A DNA stretch of 64,000 bases from Patagioenas fasciata (lineage: Eukaryota; Chordata; Aves; Columbiformes; Columbidae). This document shows positions 11,758-24,762 of this stretch, piece after piece. Both the position numbers and the translations under genes were made by a program. Each line of letters begins with the position of its first letter. The first letter of the stretch is position 1. The notes beneath the pieces are model-generated. The model saw nothing but the letters and a program-made list of their open reading frames with translations, searched no databases and was not told where the DNA came from. The DNA lies in NCBI RefSeq assembly GCF_037038585.1, contig NC_092520.1:146939104-147003103 (forward strand). Reading direction: 5' to 3'.

Positions 11758-14700
11758 ACAGCTGAGCAAAAAAATAGTGACTTTCAATATCTGGACCAAT
11801 ACAAATGAAAACAGCACTGTTCCTCATCACTGGTTTTCCTGAGAACTACACTTGCTTGTTGTGAAAGAATGCAAAGAGAATGGCAAACAGGCCTTCCTAG
11901 CACTCTGTGAGTCAATATATTCATTCCTCCCGTATCATAAAACTTCAAGTACAGATGACCATGTCCTTGGAAAGTCGATGTGAGGAAGCAGAAAAAAGTA
12001 AATCAGCTTTGTCTTCCCTATATTATACTTTCCTCCTCTGCTTCCTGCCATGCTGCTCACCTGCATCACTCCAGAGCAATGATCCCTCCCTACTAGCCTG
12101 GAGGTTGTCATGACCCAGACCAGCTGCAGGACATCTAAATCACAGAGAAAGTATGGGAATAAGGTGGAGAAAGGCCCTGTTCTTGCAGTTAGCAAAGCAC
12201 GTTGAGGTCTCTGAGAAAGGGTAAGTACCACAAGCTATGGAAATATTTGCATATAGCATCAATTCTGAAAATAGGAACACAAGGGAAGGTGATGAGGGGA
12301 AACAAGAGGAAAGGTGGGCAAGGACAGGATGCCCTACACAACTGTTCTTTATACTATACCATTTCTTCACCCTCCTAAGAGGACAAAACTCTGTTGACTC
12401 CATGAGCCACCTACGAAAATGTCCATGTGGCCAAGAGCTGTAAGTCAAGTACCAAGTTTCTTGGAGAACTGCAAAGAAGGGGAGCACTGGGAATGGTTTC
12501 CAGTCATCTCTCCTTTCCATTACAAAATGAAGATGGGCATGGCATTCGGTTTTGTTGGCAGCCCTTTCTCAGAGCAAATGGTCACCCTGGTCATTTGTGT
12601 TGGAGAGTGCATGTGTAGACATGGCTTTTTTATGTATCTATGCATCCTAAAGACTGCAAAGACTAAATCAATTATTTGGTAGACTGTGACTTACTTATAT
12701 TATCAATATAGTGTCTCTGTACAATATTTATGAGCAGAGACACATTTACTGAATGCATTTCCTAGCAGACCTGTAAAAGGATGAATATCTTACTGCTTCT
12801 CATGGGCTTTGCTTCATATTACTAAACATAAATCCCGAAAGAAAGAGTGTAGCAAAGAATAAACCAGTCTTCTATACATCCTATAAAAAGTATTACCCTG
12901 GAAAAGTTCAAACAAATGACAAATAGAAGACCTTTTTTCACCTCTGCTTCCCTGTCAGTCACAATTTCAGCTTCCAGAAAGATCCTATTCACACAGGTTG
13001 TATGTAAATAAATGAGGTAGAGAGCTTTTCTCCTGTTTATCCATAAAACACTTGGCTCACTCCAGATGTTACTGAATAGAAATAATCAGAGAGGGTTTTA
13101 TTTTAAACACTAATCACTAAGATTATTAAAAAAAAAATTAAAAATTTCTTGTTTTAACTCATATTTTAAGCATAGTTACATCCTGGTTTCCAGGGCTCCA
13201 CACAGTCTATGTCTTGAGTGGGTAACAACCATGCAAGTTTTATCTGAATTAACCAGAGAACATCATTCAGAAAAAAGTGTCTGCTGTTTTGCCACATGTC
13301 ATTGTTAATATAATTCCTGCTCAGTAACATATTAAGGGGTCCTGAACTCAACAGGAATTTAGGGCACTTGGAAAGATCAGCTCGGAAATGCATGGGTATT
13401 CGCAGACAAATGCCCTCAATTGCTCTCTGCTGCCGTAAGCTGCTTTTGTATTACAATTTCATGGCTGATGCCTGCTCATTTTCTTCACACTGGTAATCTC
13501 ACGGGGCCACTGGCTTCCCTGGAACTCAACCCATTTAAATTAGTTGAGCATCTAAGTGGACCTTAGTATGCCTTCCTGTTACAGAGACAGAGGCTTCATT
13601 CATTCTCTTGGCACCATCCTGGAAAATGAGGAAACTCTGGCTTAGCCAATGTCTCATGCTAGGCTCAGTCAATTTCTGATGTACCCTTCCCAACTACAGA
13701 AGACTTCGAGCATGAGCCAAGTGGCCAAAACCATCTGTGCTATTCTGTGCAGCAAGGTTTTTGGTTGTTTAAAATGAAATGAGGCTCTTCTGTGATCATA
13801 GAATTATCTGGTCAGGTTTTGTGTCTCAAATCAGCTGGTAAAAAGCTCAATCCCCCTTCTCCCCCACCTCCCCCAAAGACCAATCCAAAAATCCCAGGAG
13901 ATGTACCTAGTAACTTTCTGTGAGATGTAGAGGAGTCAGTCACACTCTACTAGGCATGACACTCTGAAAAGATCCAGCTGCTTTAATTGCTTTATCATTA
14001 TCACTGCTCATCAGTGTTTCACCACAGAGTGTAAGAAGTCTCATAGCTGGGTGTAAGTTTTAGTTCACTTTAGACTGGATTAGAGAAGATTCAGTGGTAT
14101 TAGTACACTAACAAAACCTCCAAAGTGCATGTTGGTTATGTTTGTAGAAAAAAATACTGGTATAGGTATTTAGCAATGTTCTGCACAAAGTAAGATACAA
14201 GAGCAGATTTGAAGCATCAGAGCAGAGATTTACTGTGAGAGAAATAGTTACTTTCTTTCCCTGCACTTCTAGATAATATTTATTTGCAGAGGAGAGTTAA
14301 AAAAACTCTGGAGAAGAGCAGGAATTAACAAGTTAGCTTGCTTTGTAAATGTCTCCATGAAAGCTGGTATTTCTTCTGTATCTTAGATAATATCAAATTA
14401 ATTATCAGGTAATAACTTATATTTTTAATAAACGCTTTCAAATTAATTTCAAATCTATACACATTGAAAGAGAAGAATTTGTCTTCACTAAAATAGCATC
14501 ACGGTTATGAGGCCTATGGTGAAAATAATGGATGTTCATGTATATGTTTTGTTGCCTCCAATTTTTAATTTTCTTATTTTAAAGCATACATTCTGTGTGA
14601 TCACAGAATACTGTCCAGAGTCACAAAACATTACTAGATTAAAATGTATATGGTGTCACTTTAAAACATCTCTCCTTTAAAAGAAGGGTTTTTTTCCTGT

Positions 14701-17700
14701 TTATTGTACCACAATGGAACCTGATGGGCAAGATTCTTCCCTGTTGACCATACAAAACCTCTTATTTATGTAAATCGTTATCAGATATGAATGAGAAAGA
14801 AAAACCCTCATCTGGCTAGTTCAAAAGAGAGAAATTATGTTGATTTGTACAAAGTCACTTTAAAATTTCATATAGGAGCAAAGAGCTGTGCAAGATGCAG
14901 GCAGTGAAATCTCAGTTCTTCACATTCATTTTGGTATCCAAGTCTTAGGAGTCAGAACTTAATGGGTATTACCAAAAAGAGACACAGAAATCAAAAGACT
15001 AACACCCTTCCAGTCTGCTGCCTGTCTCCCAACCACAGATATTCCAACCTGGGATGTGGGGTTGTGGGGGCATATCGATCGGTTCTAAGGCAGGACTGAG
15101 TTGCTCTTTACATTGGTGGATTTCAGCAGCCTTTTTAAAGTGTCATAAATGGATGAGATCACAGACATTTGAAGACCGGGAAATATACATCACAGCCCTG
15201 TCAGACAGAATGCATGCTTTGAATATGCATTAGCAATAGTGGCTGTATACTATGCAGTGGTAGCCAGCTTCCATTTACTACCTTTAATTAATAATTGAAG
15301 ATATTGACTACCATAGTTTCAGATTGCTGTTTAGTATCCTTCAATATATAGATTGATACCCTATATTAACGTAGCATGTGTTGTCCTGAACAGTTCCCAA
15401 ATCCTTTACCAATTTAATAAACTGACACACAAGCTCCATTCCCATTTCTGAAATGCAGCTACTTCTGAGACAAAACATGGCTGCTCTTCAACAGCACACT
15501 GGAATGCTACCAAATGACGAGAACAGCACATAAAATATTTAGATGGCAAACAGACATAAAGCCAAACTAGACCAGAGCAGAATTCCAGTTCTGCCCAGAC
15601 ACCAGGAAGGAATCACAGCCTTTAATGACACCAAGATCTTATTGCATTTCTAGTCCCAAGTGCCAACAATCTGCCCTTTACTGCCATGTTGGAAATCAAT
15701 TCAGCATTACTTCAAAAGGACTGAATCAGCAGCTTTAAAGTCTCCACATCAAACATATAGACTTGTCAAACAAATTTCACCTAAGGGTGAATACCTCAGG
15801 GTATATAATGATGCTTCTGACAGACTAGCCACAGCACATGAAACATGGCAGTGTTCTGGTTCATGCCTGTTTTATATGTCAAATTCTGGAGGATAAACAA
15901 GAGCATAGAGGAAAAAGGTGCAAAATGTCAGAGCCAAAATGACAGAAGCCAGTGTGACCACTGGAAGATGTTAGCTCATCACAATTTATTGAACAAATTT
16001 GTTCAGGACAAGCATTATTCTCATAAGCAAAAAGATATATCATTTGGTATTCAGAGTCGTAAAAGTCAACTCATTCTTCTGTTGAACCACTGCCTCACTG
16101 AACCAATGACCCAGGGTGACTTTGGGGTCTTAACTCTCAGCTCAGTGGCCAACACTCAGTTCCAGTTGCATTACTGCACTCAAATGACCAGTTGTGGCTG
16201 TTACTCCAGAACTGCAAAGCCACCAAGCTGCTGAGATATTAACCTCTAAACACCATGCTGCTACTGTACATACCCAGCATATCTTCCTGAAATATTCATA
16301 TCTTACCCTCTTCAGGATTTAAATATTAAGTATCATGAGTTTATGTTATAGCCCCATTAGCACTAACTGTTCTTCTCTTGGAATGCTGGCCATTTTTATC
16401 ATCTAAATAAACATAACAGAGGCACGTACCCCAAGTAATGGAGATCGTTTTTATTTTTTATTCTTTCCCAAGTAACTAATGCCAAGACAATTGAAAAAAA
16501 AAAAAAAAAAACACACTAGTTTTAAAAATTTCCCCTCTTTTGGATGAAGCCATTCAAGTACATTATGGGAAATATTCATCTCCCCTTTTATTTTTACAAA
16601 TTCCTGAAAAAAACAGTTTGCAACCGAAGCAACTGAATTTAATTACACTAATTGAAGCTGCAGATATCAAGGTAGCAGGAAATATATCTTTGAATATTTC
16701 AGGAACATTTGCAAGTGATTTATTTGCCTCAAAATCTACAGCAACAGTCAGTTTAGCAAACCTGGTCTATAGGAACACTTACCTAACTAGAAAAGGAATC
16801 AAAGGAAAGCTGCCTCTCTTGGAAGCTGGAATTGGCTTTTTTTGGGCTGAAGATGAATAGTGCACACTGAAAACGGAAGGTAAAAATCACTAGAAGAAGG
16901 CAAAGACACATCTAAACACCTACAATTGCCCCAGTGATTCCACTTGGAGGTAGGACACTGTTGGTAGTTTCAGTTCCCACCATCAATCCAGAACGTGTAG
17001 GGAACCAAATGCAAGAGTCTAGAAGATCTTTCACTCAGAACTTAGTGCAGAATTTTATGTGCAGATTTGTGTCTGGAATGGCCAAGCAGTACTGAGTTAA
17101 TTATTCGATAGTGAAGAACTTTTTTTTTCCAATCTGAAAAAAATAATTGAAGTCTATATTGCGTTTTCAGTATTAATGGGAAAATATCTGGAGAATCCTT
17201 CCTTTGCTTGTCTGGAGAGCTAGGTTTTTGGATGGCTGTTTTTTCTGTCTTGCTCACAACTGAATTATTCTTAATGAAGTGTAGTCTTATACTGAGCTAT
17301 GGACCTGATTCAGACCCTATGTATTCCTTGTCATTCAGAAACAACTCTACAAAAAGTAATTGAGCTATTGTAAAAGTAGAATGTGACTCCATTAATGTGG
17401 ATGTGTGCACTACCAGAGAGTGTAACTGTGGGCTTAGCCACTTCTTTCCCTGGTGAATGTGTCTGTACGTATCAAGATGAGAAATATGAGGTATTCTTAC
17501 AGGGACTGAAATGACAAGGGAAACCCCCACATATGCCCACTAAAGCAGGTACATTTGGATTGTCGAGCCTTCAGGCATTCACCCTCTTATTATTTGTACA
17601 AATCAAAGGTGATTAACTAAATCCTTTGAAGTGACTGTAAGCTGTATCAATGGTATCAGCCTAGGTAACTGTGGGACACTAAACCCCACTTCACATTGCA

Positions 17701-18841
17701 ACTGGATGTCACATAGCAGGCTTCTGATGTGAACTGAATACAGGTGAACCTGCTGTTTCTCACACTCTCCTGTTAACCAGGTAGGATGGAAATGGTGATC
17801 CAGGAAAGACATTTGCCCTCGACCTGTCTTCCTTTTAAGGATCATCCAGCCTTTTTTATGCAGCTCTCTCTATCGCACTCAGTGACAACTGCAGGATCCC
17901 CTGCTCAAAAGCCAAATGTTCTAGTGTTCCTACCTAGTGAGAGGAGGTCACCAAATATACCACCTACAATTACACTTTCATCTTCCAGCTGTAAAAGCTT
18001 TCTATTCAAGAGTCATAATTGTCTTCTCGTTGGAATAAAATGTGAGGTATTTTAGGAAGCTGTTAGAGAAGCTGAGTGGATTGAATTATTGTTCTAATTA
18101 AAGCTTCTTTGATTTTCAAACCAACCATGAATATAACGCAACTCTAAAAGTACCTGTTAGAAGTCTTGAGTACAGAACGTTTCTCATCTTCTTTTCTTAG
18201 CAGACTGAAAGGGAGCAAGAAATCATGGTCTTTCTACAACCTTCTGAAGTGAGAAGATACACTCCTGTTTACTTCTGTGGGCTCTGGTTTACTTCAAGAG
18301 CACAACAGTTCCCTGTGTATATTTGCAGGGCTTGGCAGTACATAGCAGCTGCTCTCAGGGGTAGCACTGAATCAGATGGTCTGATTGTCTTTGGCAGTTA
18401 GGCCATCTGACTTAGACTGCTAGCCCTGGAGACAGTTGCTCCAGATGCTCCAAAGGAAGGATAAAACTTTAACAGTGGGTAACAGCACACCCGTGAGAAA
18501 AGTTTCTTTTTGCTTTCAGAGGTAAGAATCATTTTATGGTGTGGAGTATTAGGATTCTTATTCACTGAAGTACAAATATCTAGTTTCTGTGTGGCAAGGG
18601 AGTATATATTCACATCTGAGATTCATATGTTTCCATAAAGCAATTGCGTTGTATCCATTAATCAAATAGTACCTGTAGGCTGAGTAAATTCCAAGACTGT
18701 TAGGTAAATCAAATTCATGTTGAAATTATCAATATTATATGAAGAAAGTGACATATAAAAAGAGCACTCTCTCCCTCTCTGTGTTGATAGTCTACTGAAT
18801 TAGCCTTTTTCTTCCCTTACAATCTGCATGTTGATGCAGCT

Positions 18842-18865
18842 GAAGAAGAAAGAAAGAAAGAAAGA
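18842..18865. repeat. (GAAA)n short microsatellite
   Basis: Four to five GAAA units follow two GAA units. Nothing else is notable here. Confidence 0.9.
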
Positions 18866-19449
18866 CAAGCCTATTCCATGGATAATTGACATGTCTGTTA
18901 TCTAAGTCACATCTGCAGAGCCATAATTTTTTCCTCCGTGTAGGTTGCTTCAGAGAAAACTTACAAGATAAGGAGGCAGCTAGGTGTAACCACAGAAAGG
19001 ACTCAATACACAACATTTTTGCAATTGATGAAGCACAAAATACAAGATAGAAGGACTTGCATTTTGGGAGAAAAAATCCACACATCTATTTACTTTTGAG
19101 AAATAGTAATAAATTAACCCATGGTCTCAACTAAACCAGTACACAACTTCTTTTTTTCTTTCCTTTTGTTTTTAATGGAGTTATTTTAGAGGGCAAAAAA
19201 CATGTCCTAGGACCTGCTCCTGAATGCATGTCATTCTGCTTGAAAATCTCTACTTAGCAAAACTGACCACATCACAGAACGAATCCCAGTACAACATATT
19301 CCAAGGGGGATACAGTGACTGCACAGTTTGTGGGGAAGATGAGGCATCATAAAGTACAATATGTTATCTTGTTAGCAACATGGCCAAAGGAACCTATCAA
19401 AAGCATTTTCCACACAGAAGCAGTAGCACGGATGGAAATAGGCAAGGTC

Positions 19450-19471
19450 TTTTTTTTTTTTTTTTTTTTTT
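19450..19471. repeat. T22 homopolymer
   Basis: Twenty-two consecutive T, with nothing recognisable adjoining. Confidence 0.95.
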
Positions 19472-22400
19472 AGAGTATGATTATGGTACAAGACTTGGCA
19501 TTCCCAGACCTAAGAGAAAGGAGCTATTCCAAGCTAGATCCATGACAGTAATGACGAGACAGACCATGAAGGACCTCAGCAGTGAAGGCTCTGGGGGCAG
19601 TATTTCACAAGATGAAGTGTGGTCAAGAAGAGAGGAAACTAGTAGATGGACACAGAAACGGGTTATAGTGCAAGTGAATTGCAAATTCAGGAAAACAGGT
19701 TATGCAGTAATATCACAATTTGATCCAAACAATGCAACAGGAACTTTGCTGAGGACGAAAGGGAGAAGGTTGATACTGTAGGGGCAATAAACAAGCATTT
19801 TAATTTTTAATACAGAAAAGAAAAAAGGAAGAACCAATGAGACTTCAGACACACCTAGAGCCAACAAACGCAAGGACAACAATAACACTCTTGAAGTGAG
19901 GCACGGACATGAGTACCTTGTTCCATTAAGAACACCACCACAGAGCAGCTAACAGACAAATGAGTTGGACTAAACCCATTTAAGACTTCAAATATAACGC
20001 CAAATATAACTCCAAATCCTTACTATCAGCTCAACAAAACAATTTTTGTCAATTTACAAGTGACATTCAATAAGACTGACTAAATATACTTGAAGCTCTT
20101 GATGAATGAGGATTTCGCTGACGAAAGCTTTTCTTGACCAAGAATACAAACCAAATAAGTATGTAAAATCACATGACAGGCCATGCAAAATGTTCTGCTT
20201 CATATAAGGCTAGGGTATTTTCACTTCATTTCACCATATGTAATCAGCACTCCATATGCATCCCACTGTTACAAACTGCACCTATCTACAGAAAGACCTG
20301 GCAGTCTTTAGAGAAGTACTTCTAATACACAACATCGTTGGCATAACATAATTAGCTTTATGTCATTGCCTTCTTTATACGTAATACAATATTGAGACAT
20401 GGCAGGCATGACTGTATCAGACCAGTTTGTAGGAAATGCACCTTGAAAAAACACAAACAATTTTCAAAAGAAAATAAGACCAAGTCAGTGTGACTTGCTC
20501 ACATTCAACTCAAAACAAACACAATGGTCAGTCACACAGTTGATTGAAACCTGATTTCAAGTCAGCACTTAAATGATAATGCTACAGGCAGTGGTTCAGA
20601 TTCAGGAATGTATAATAGCCATAAGATGCTAAATGATACTCAAAAGCCTTTGCAGAACACAATCAGTAGGCTTAATCTTATTTTGACTGTTTTTGGTGGA
20701 ACTGAATGCTGTCTCAGCAGGGAAGGCAGCAGAGTTTGGCCCCAGAACATTGCTCACTCAAGGCTACATACAAAGCCCATGGAAGCCCAACTCTTGTATT
20801 AATTGTACTGTAAAGCTTGAGTTGACATTTACAAGCCTCTCAAAGCTCACAGCCATATTTCCCACTCACTACATTGCCATTTCTTACACCATTCAATAAG
20901 AAAACCATCAATGAACCAACCACTCATTTCAGATAGAACTGGCCAGTAGTGACAGAAGAGAAACCAGACTCCAGAAAATAACCAGACAGAATAATCCAGG
21001 GTAAGATCCTTAAAAATGATCTTTAATTAATGCCAAGTATGAACAGATGAACAAGTACAGAAGCAGGTAAAATTGCATAGATGAAAACTATGCATTTCAA
21101 ATAGTTCAAGAACTCATAACATCAGATGTTCCAAAAATGATAAGTCAAACGATTTCACTACTGGAAGTAAAATGACCTGTAGTGTGACAATGAAGTACAT
21201 ATTTGACCCAAAGAGTAAGCAATTTGTAAATGGTGGAAATAAGTACAGCTGTGTCAGCTTAAATGGTTCGTTGCCATGATGGTGCACTTTCATATAGAGA
21301 CTATTCAGTTTTTATATTTCACATTGGTAATATTTGATCTTTAAAATCAGAGATATGTCTGAGAGGCTGTATACAGTTCTATCGACAGCTGTTATTTATT
21401 CATTTCAAACCAACATACTGCAAAAACAATGGCTTACATGTAAAGGAAAGAAAAAAAAAAGGTTTCATCTAGCAGGTTATAGGTAAAGGTTTGCTGAATT
21501 TAGTCATAAAAATATCATTTTTACTTTTGTACAAAAGTAAAATATACATTTGATCCCAATTACATTATAGAAATGTCACTGAAACAATAACATGGATCAA
21601 AGACTGATGCACCTAAAGGAACTGAATGCAACGTCTTCATTTTATTATAGAAACTAGAAATGGAAGGCGATTTTTTTTTTTAATAACTCGTAGTGACATT
21701 TGCTAGAGCCTGCGAACAGGTAAAATATACAGAATTACATAGATATTAACAGATACTTAGAGACACATTTCAGTTAAGACCTCAGTTTCATTTTATTTCC
21801 TTTGAAAATATCGAAGCATGTTATGCGTTGACAGCATAAACTGTTGACCTCACTGGTGGCAAGTTCACCTGTATTGAGTGAAACAGTAGAACACCCTGAA
21901 GTTACATTTTTGTGGATACTAATACTGACACCTTTAAGAATACTTGATAAGTGCATTTCAGGAAAAATAAATTTTCTACACCTGATTAAGTAAAACCAGA
22001 GGGGGAAAAAAAAAATTCCTGAAAAAAGTCCAACCAAAATTGAAATGTAGGACGCTGGTTAAAGCATCTCAGAGGAAAAGAAGCCTGCTGCAGACTCATG
22101 ATAGGCAGGTCTGGAACAAACTTGCCCTGTTGTACAATTGCAAGGACAGCTTTCAAATTCCATCCAGCTCTGCAGCTAGGGAGGGTAAATCACACTTTGG
22201 AGCTGGTTCTGCATTCCTGTGAGTCTAAAATTACGGTGACGATCTGTGCCATCAGGCTGCTGGAAGCCTACAGGATCAGACCATTCCTGGAAAAGCTTCA
22301 CTACCTCCCTCTTCTTTATATTAGGGGAAATTAATTAATCCTGAATGTCACCCCTCTAAAAACAGTTATCAAGCAAATATTTGGAAAGGAACATGTTCTC

Positions 22401-24185
22401 TCCATATAATACATATGTATGCAGAAGATCTTACTCTGAAACACAACTTTCTACCTTTTTCTAATAAATTTCAGATGTTTCTCTCCTAGCATTTATTCTA
22501 TTTAATATATGTGCATATAAGAAACTGCACTGTCCAAGTGTGAACTATGGAAAAAAGGAACTTGCCTTCAGGTTTTTATGTTTTTACACTACACTTGGGC
22601 TTTAGCTGTCTCATAATAAAACCAAGATTTCTGTACTTTTGTCTAACAAAAACAATTGTCCCTTAGTAAAAAATTTGTCAATAAATGTTGCTACTGCTCC
22701 AATTGTTGATTTGAGCCAATGCAGCCTCTAATGAATGATACACACCTGATTTGCTAAGAGGAGTCTGATGCCTGAAATCTCTACTTGGGCAAAATCACTA
22801 CTGAAAACAAGAGGACTTTTGCTGAATTTTGTCCTGCCTTTAGTGCTTCAAACTGTCTTTCAAGTGCTTGTCCACATGATCAACAGTACATCAGGTTAAG
22901 CATGTGCACAGTTAGAGACTGTAAAGTGGAAATTAATTTCATTGGGCCATGATCATTGTCAGCTTCCCAGAAGGCAGCAGGATTGATTCTCCTCACACCT
23001 ACAGATATGTAAACCAGGAACAAAAGAAGGAAATCACTAGAATTGTTACCAGGATCAACATGTCACTAAGCCAGGCTGCAAATTTCCAGCACTCACATAC
23101 TAAACATTTTGTAGCACATGGCCACACTCTGCCCAGCCACCCCCTGCAAAGTGGGGTCAGCTCCATTACATTTAATGATTACTAAAGGCTTATCTATTTG
23201 AATGAACTTGTGAGGCAGATGAGGTAAACTGCATTAAGCCCCATTGTGTTCAGAATTAAAGCAGCCTTAATTTAATTTGGCTTACTTTCCTTCCAAAAAG
23301 AATTATTCCAAATCAGATTAAGGTTGCTTTTATACTGCAACAGAATGTCCATGCTGGGCTTTAAAGCAGTTTAACAAATCTACTTTAAATATGCACCTTT
23401 CATTAATTCGGATTGGCTTTCCTGAAGTCCCCAGTGGAGATAAAACTTAAGAGACTCCATGCAGGGAATCCGCATGGTTTTGCTAGGATGCCGTGAAATC
23501 ACAGCCTGGCTTACTGCACTCTAAGTTCCTCTTGAAGACAAGTAAATCCAGCTCACTGTCTCTGCTGGAGCTGCCACACAGAGGATTTGAGCTCTTGGCA
23601 GTCTAGCAGCAGCTTCTCAGTTCTGTAAAAGAAGGGGGTACAGAACCTTTCATTTTCACCCTCCTCCTTGTTTCTCTGCCTGTTCCCTAGTGCTCTATAG
23701 CTAAGTACAGTAGGACCAGATGGGGAATTTTGGCAGTGATACCAGCCAATGGGATTCCTGCCCACTGCCTCTCCATTCCTGCCTCTGCACTGCAGTGCAC
23801 CGCTGCCTTGCTCGCGCCAGAGAAGTTCCCTCATCCCTTTCACTGAGTGGAGGAAGAAAAAGCGGTATGGGGGCAACTAAGAAGCACAGAGAGACAAAGA
23901 GCGGTGGCTGGTAAAGGAGGCTTTATGCTGGAATAGCTGCCTCACCTCATCAAACTACAGCCCAACTAAAACTGTTGTATCTACTGGTTTCTCTGTCCAG
24001 CGTAACATGGGCATCACTTCTGAGAGGTCCTTACCAACTGAATGAAGGTCTCTTGACTCATTCAAAGATCACAGAATCATAGAGATGCACTAAATTTGCC
24101 ATCAGCCTATTTCCAGTCCTCTTTCACTGACACAAATGATCCCATAGACCTCATGTGTGGCAACATAAACTTATGTCAAAAGTGG

Positions 24186-24762
24186 GAGGAGGAAGGAAGG
24201 AAGGAAGGAAGGAAGGAAGGAAGGAAGGAAGGAAGGAAGGAAGGAAGGAAGGAAGGAAGGAAGGAAGGAAGGAAGGAAGGAAGGAAGGAAGGAAGGAAGG
24301 AAGGAAGGAAGGAAGGAAGGAAGGAAGGAAGGAAGGAAGGAAGGGAGGGAGGGAGGGAGGGAGGGAGGGAGGAAGGAGGGAAGGAGGGAAGGAGGGAAGG
24401 AGGGAGGGAAGGAGGGAAGGAGGGAAGGAGGGAAGGAGGGAAGGAGGGAAGGAGGGAAGGAAGGAAGGAAGGAAGGAAGGAAGGAAGGAAGGAAGGAAGG
24501 AAGGAAGGAAGGAAGGAAGGAAGGAAGGAAGGGAGGAAGGGAGGAAGGGAGGAAGGGAGGAAGGGAGGGAGGGAGGGAGGGAGGGAGGGAGGGAGGGAGG
24601 GAGGGAGGGAGGAAGGAAGGAAGGAAGGAAGGAAGGAAGGAAGGAAGGAAGGAAGGAAGGAAGGAAGGAAGGAAGGAAGGAAGGAAGGAAGGAAGGAAGG
24701 AAGGAAGGAAGGAAGGAAGGAAGGAAGGAAGGAAGGAAGGAAGGAAGGAAGGAAGGAAGGAA
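24186..24762. repeat. Large GGAA/GGGA polypurine tetranucleotide array
   Basis: About 577 bp consists only of purines on the plus strand, organised in blocks: GGAA to about 24,342; GGGA to about 24,372; an octamer AAGGAGGG repeat to about 24,455; GGAA to about 24,530; the mirrored octamer GGGAGGAA to about 24,562; GGGA to about 24,611; then GGAA to 24,762. Because four is not a multiple of three, long open frames of Lys-Glu-Gly-Arg or Leu-Pro-Ser-Phe repeats run through it on both strands; these are artefacts, not genes. The tract is likely to be polymorphic and prone to assembly-length error. Confidence 0.98.

Larger units (their letters stand above)
11758..24185. other. Long non-coding stretch
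   Basis: No coding sequence recognised in 12.4 kb. The frames at 15,845-16,234, 16,540-16,860 and 19,380-19,781 (106-133 codons) are the longest, and their translations show no domain or gene-like composition. Simple repeats include an A run near 16,494 and the T22 run. A few bases of CR1-like tail (acagaatcatagaga) occur at about 24,070. Confidence 0.6.

Noticed and set aside
16540-16860. A 106-codon plus-strand frame with a fairly protein-like composition
   Set aside because: No recognisable domain, no splice or promoter context, and of a length expected by chance in 64 kb.
19380-19781. A 133-codon frame starting MAKGTYQK
   Set aside because: It runs through a T22 homopolymer giving a phenylalanine block, and there is no domain.
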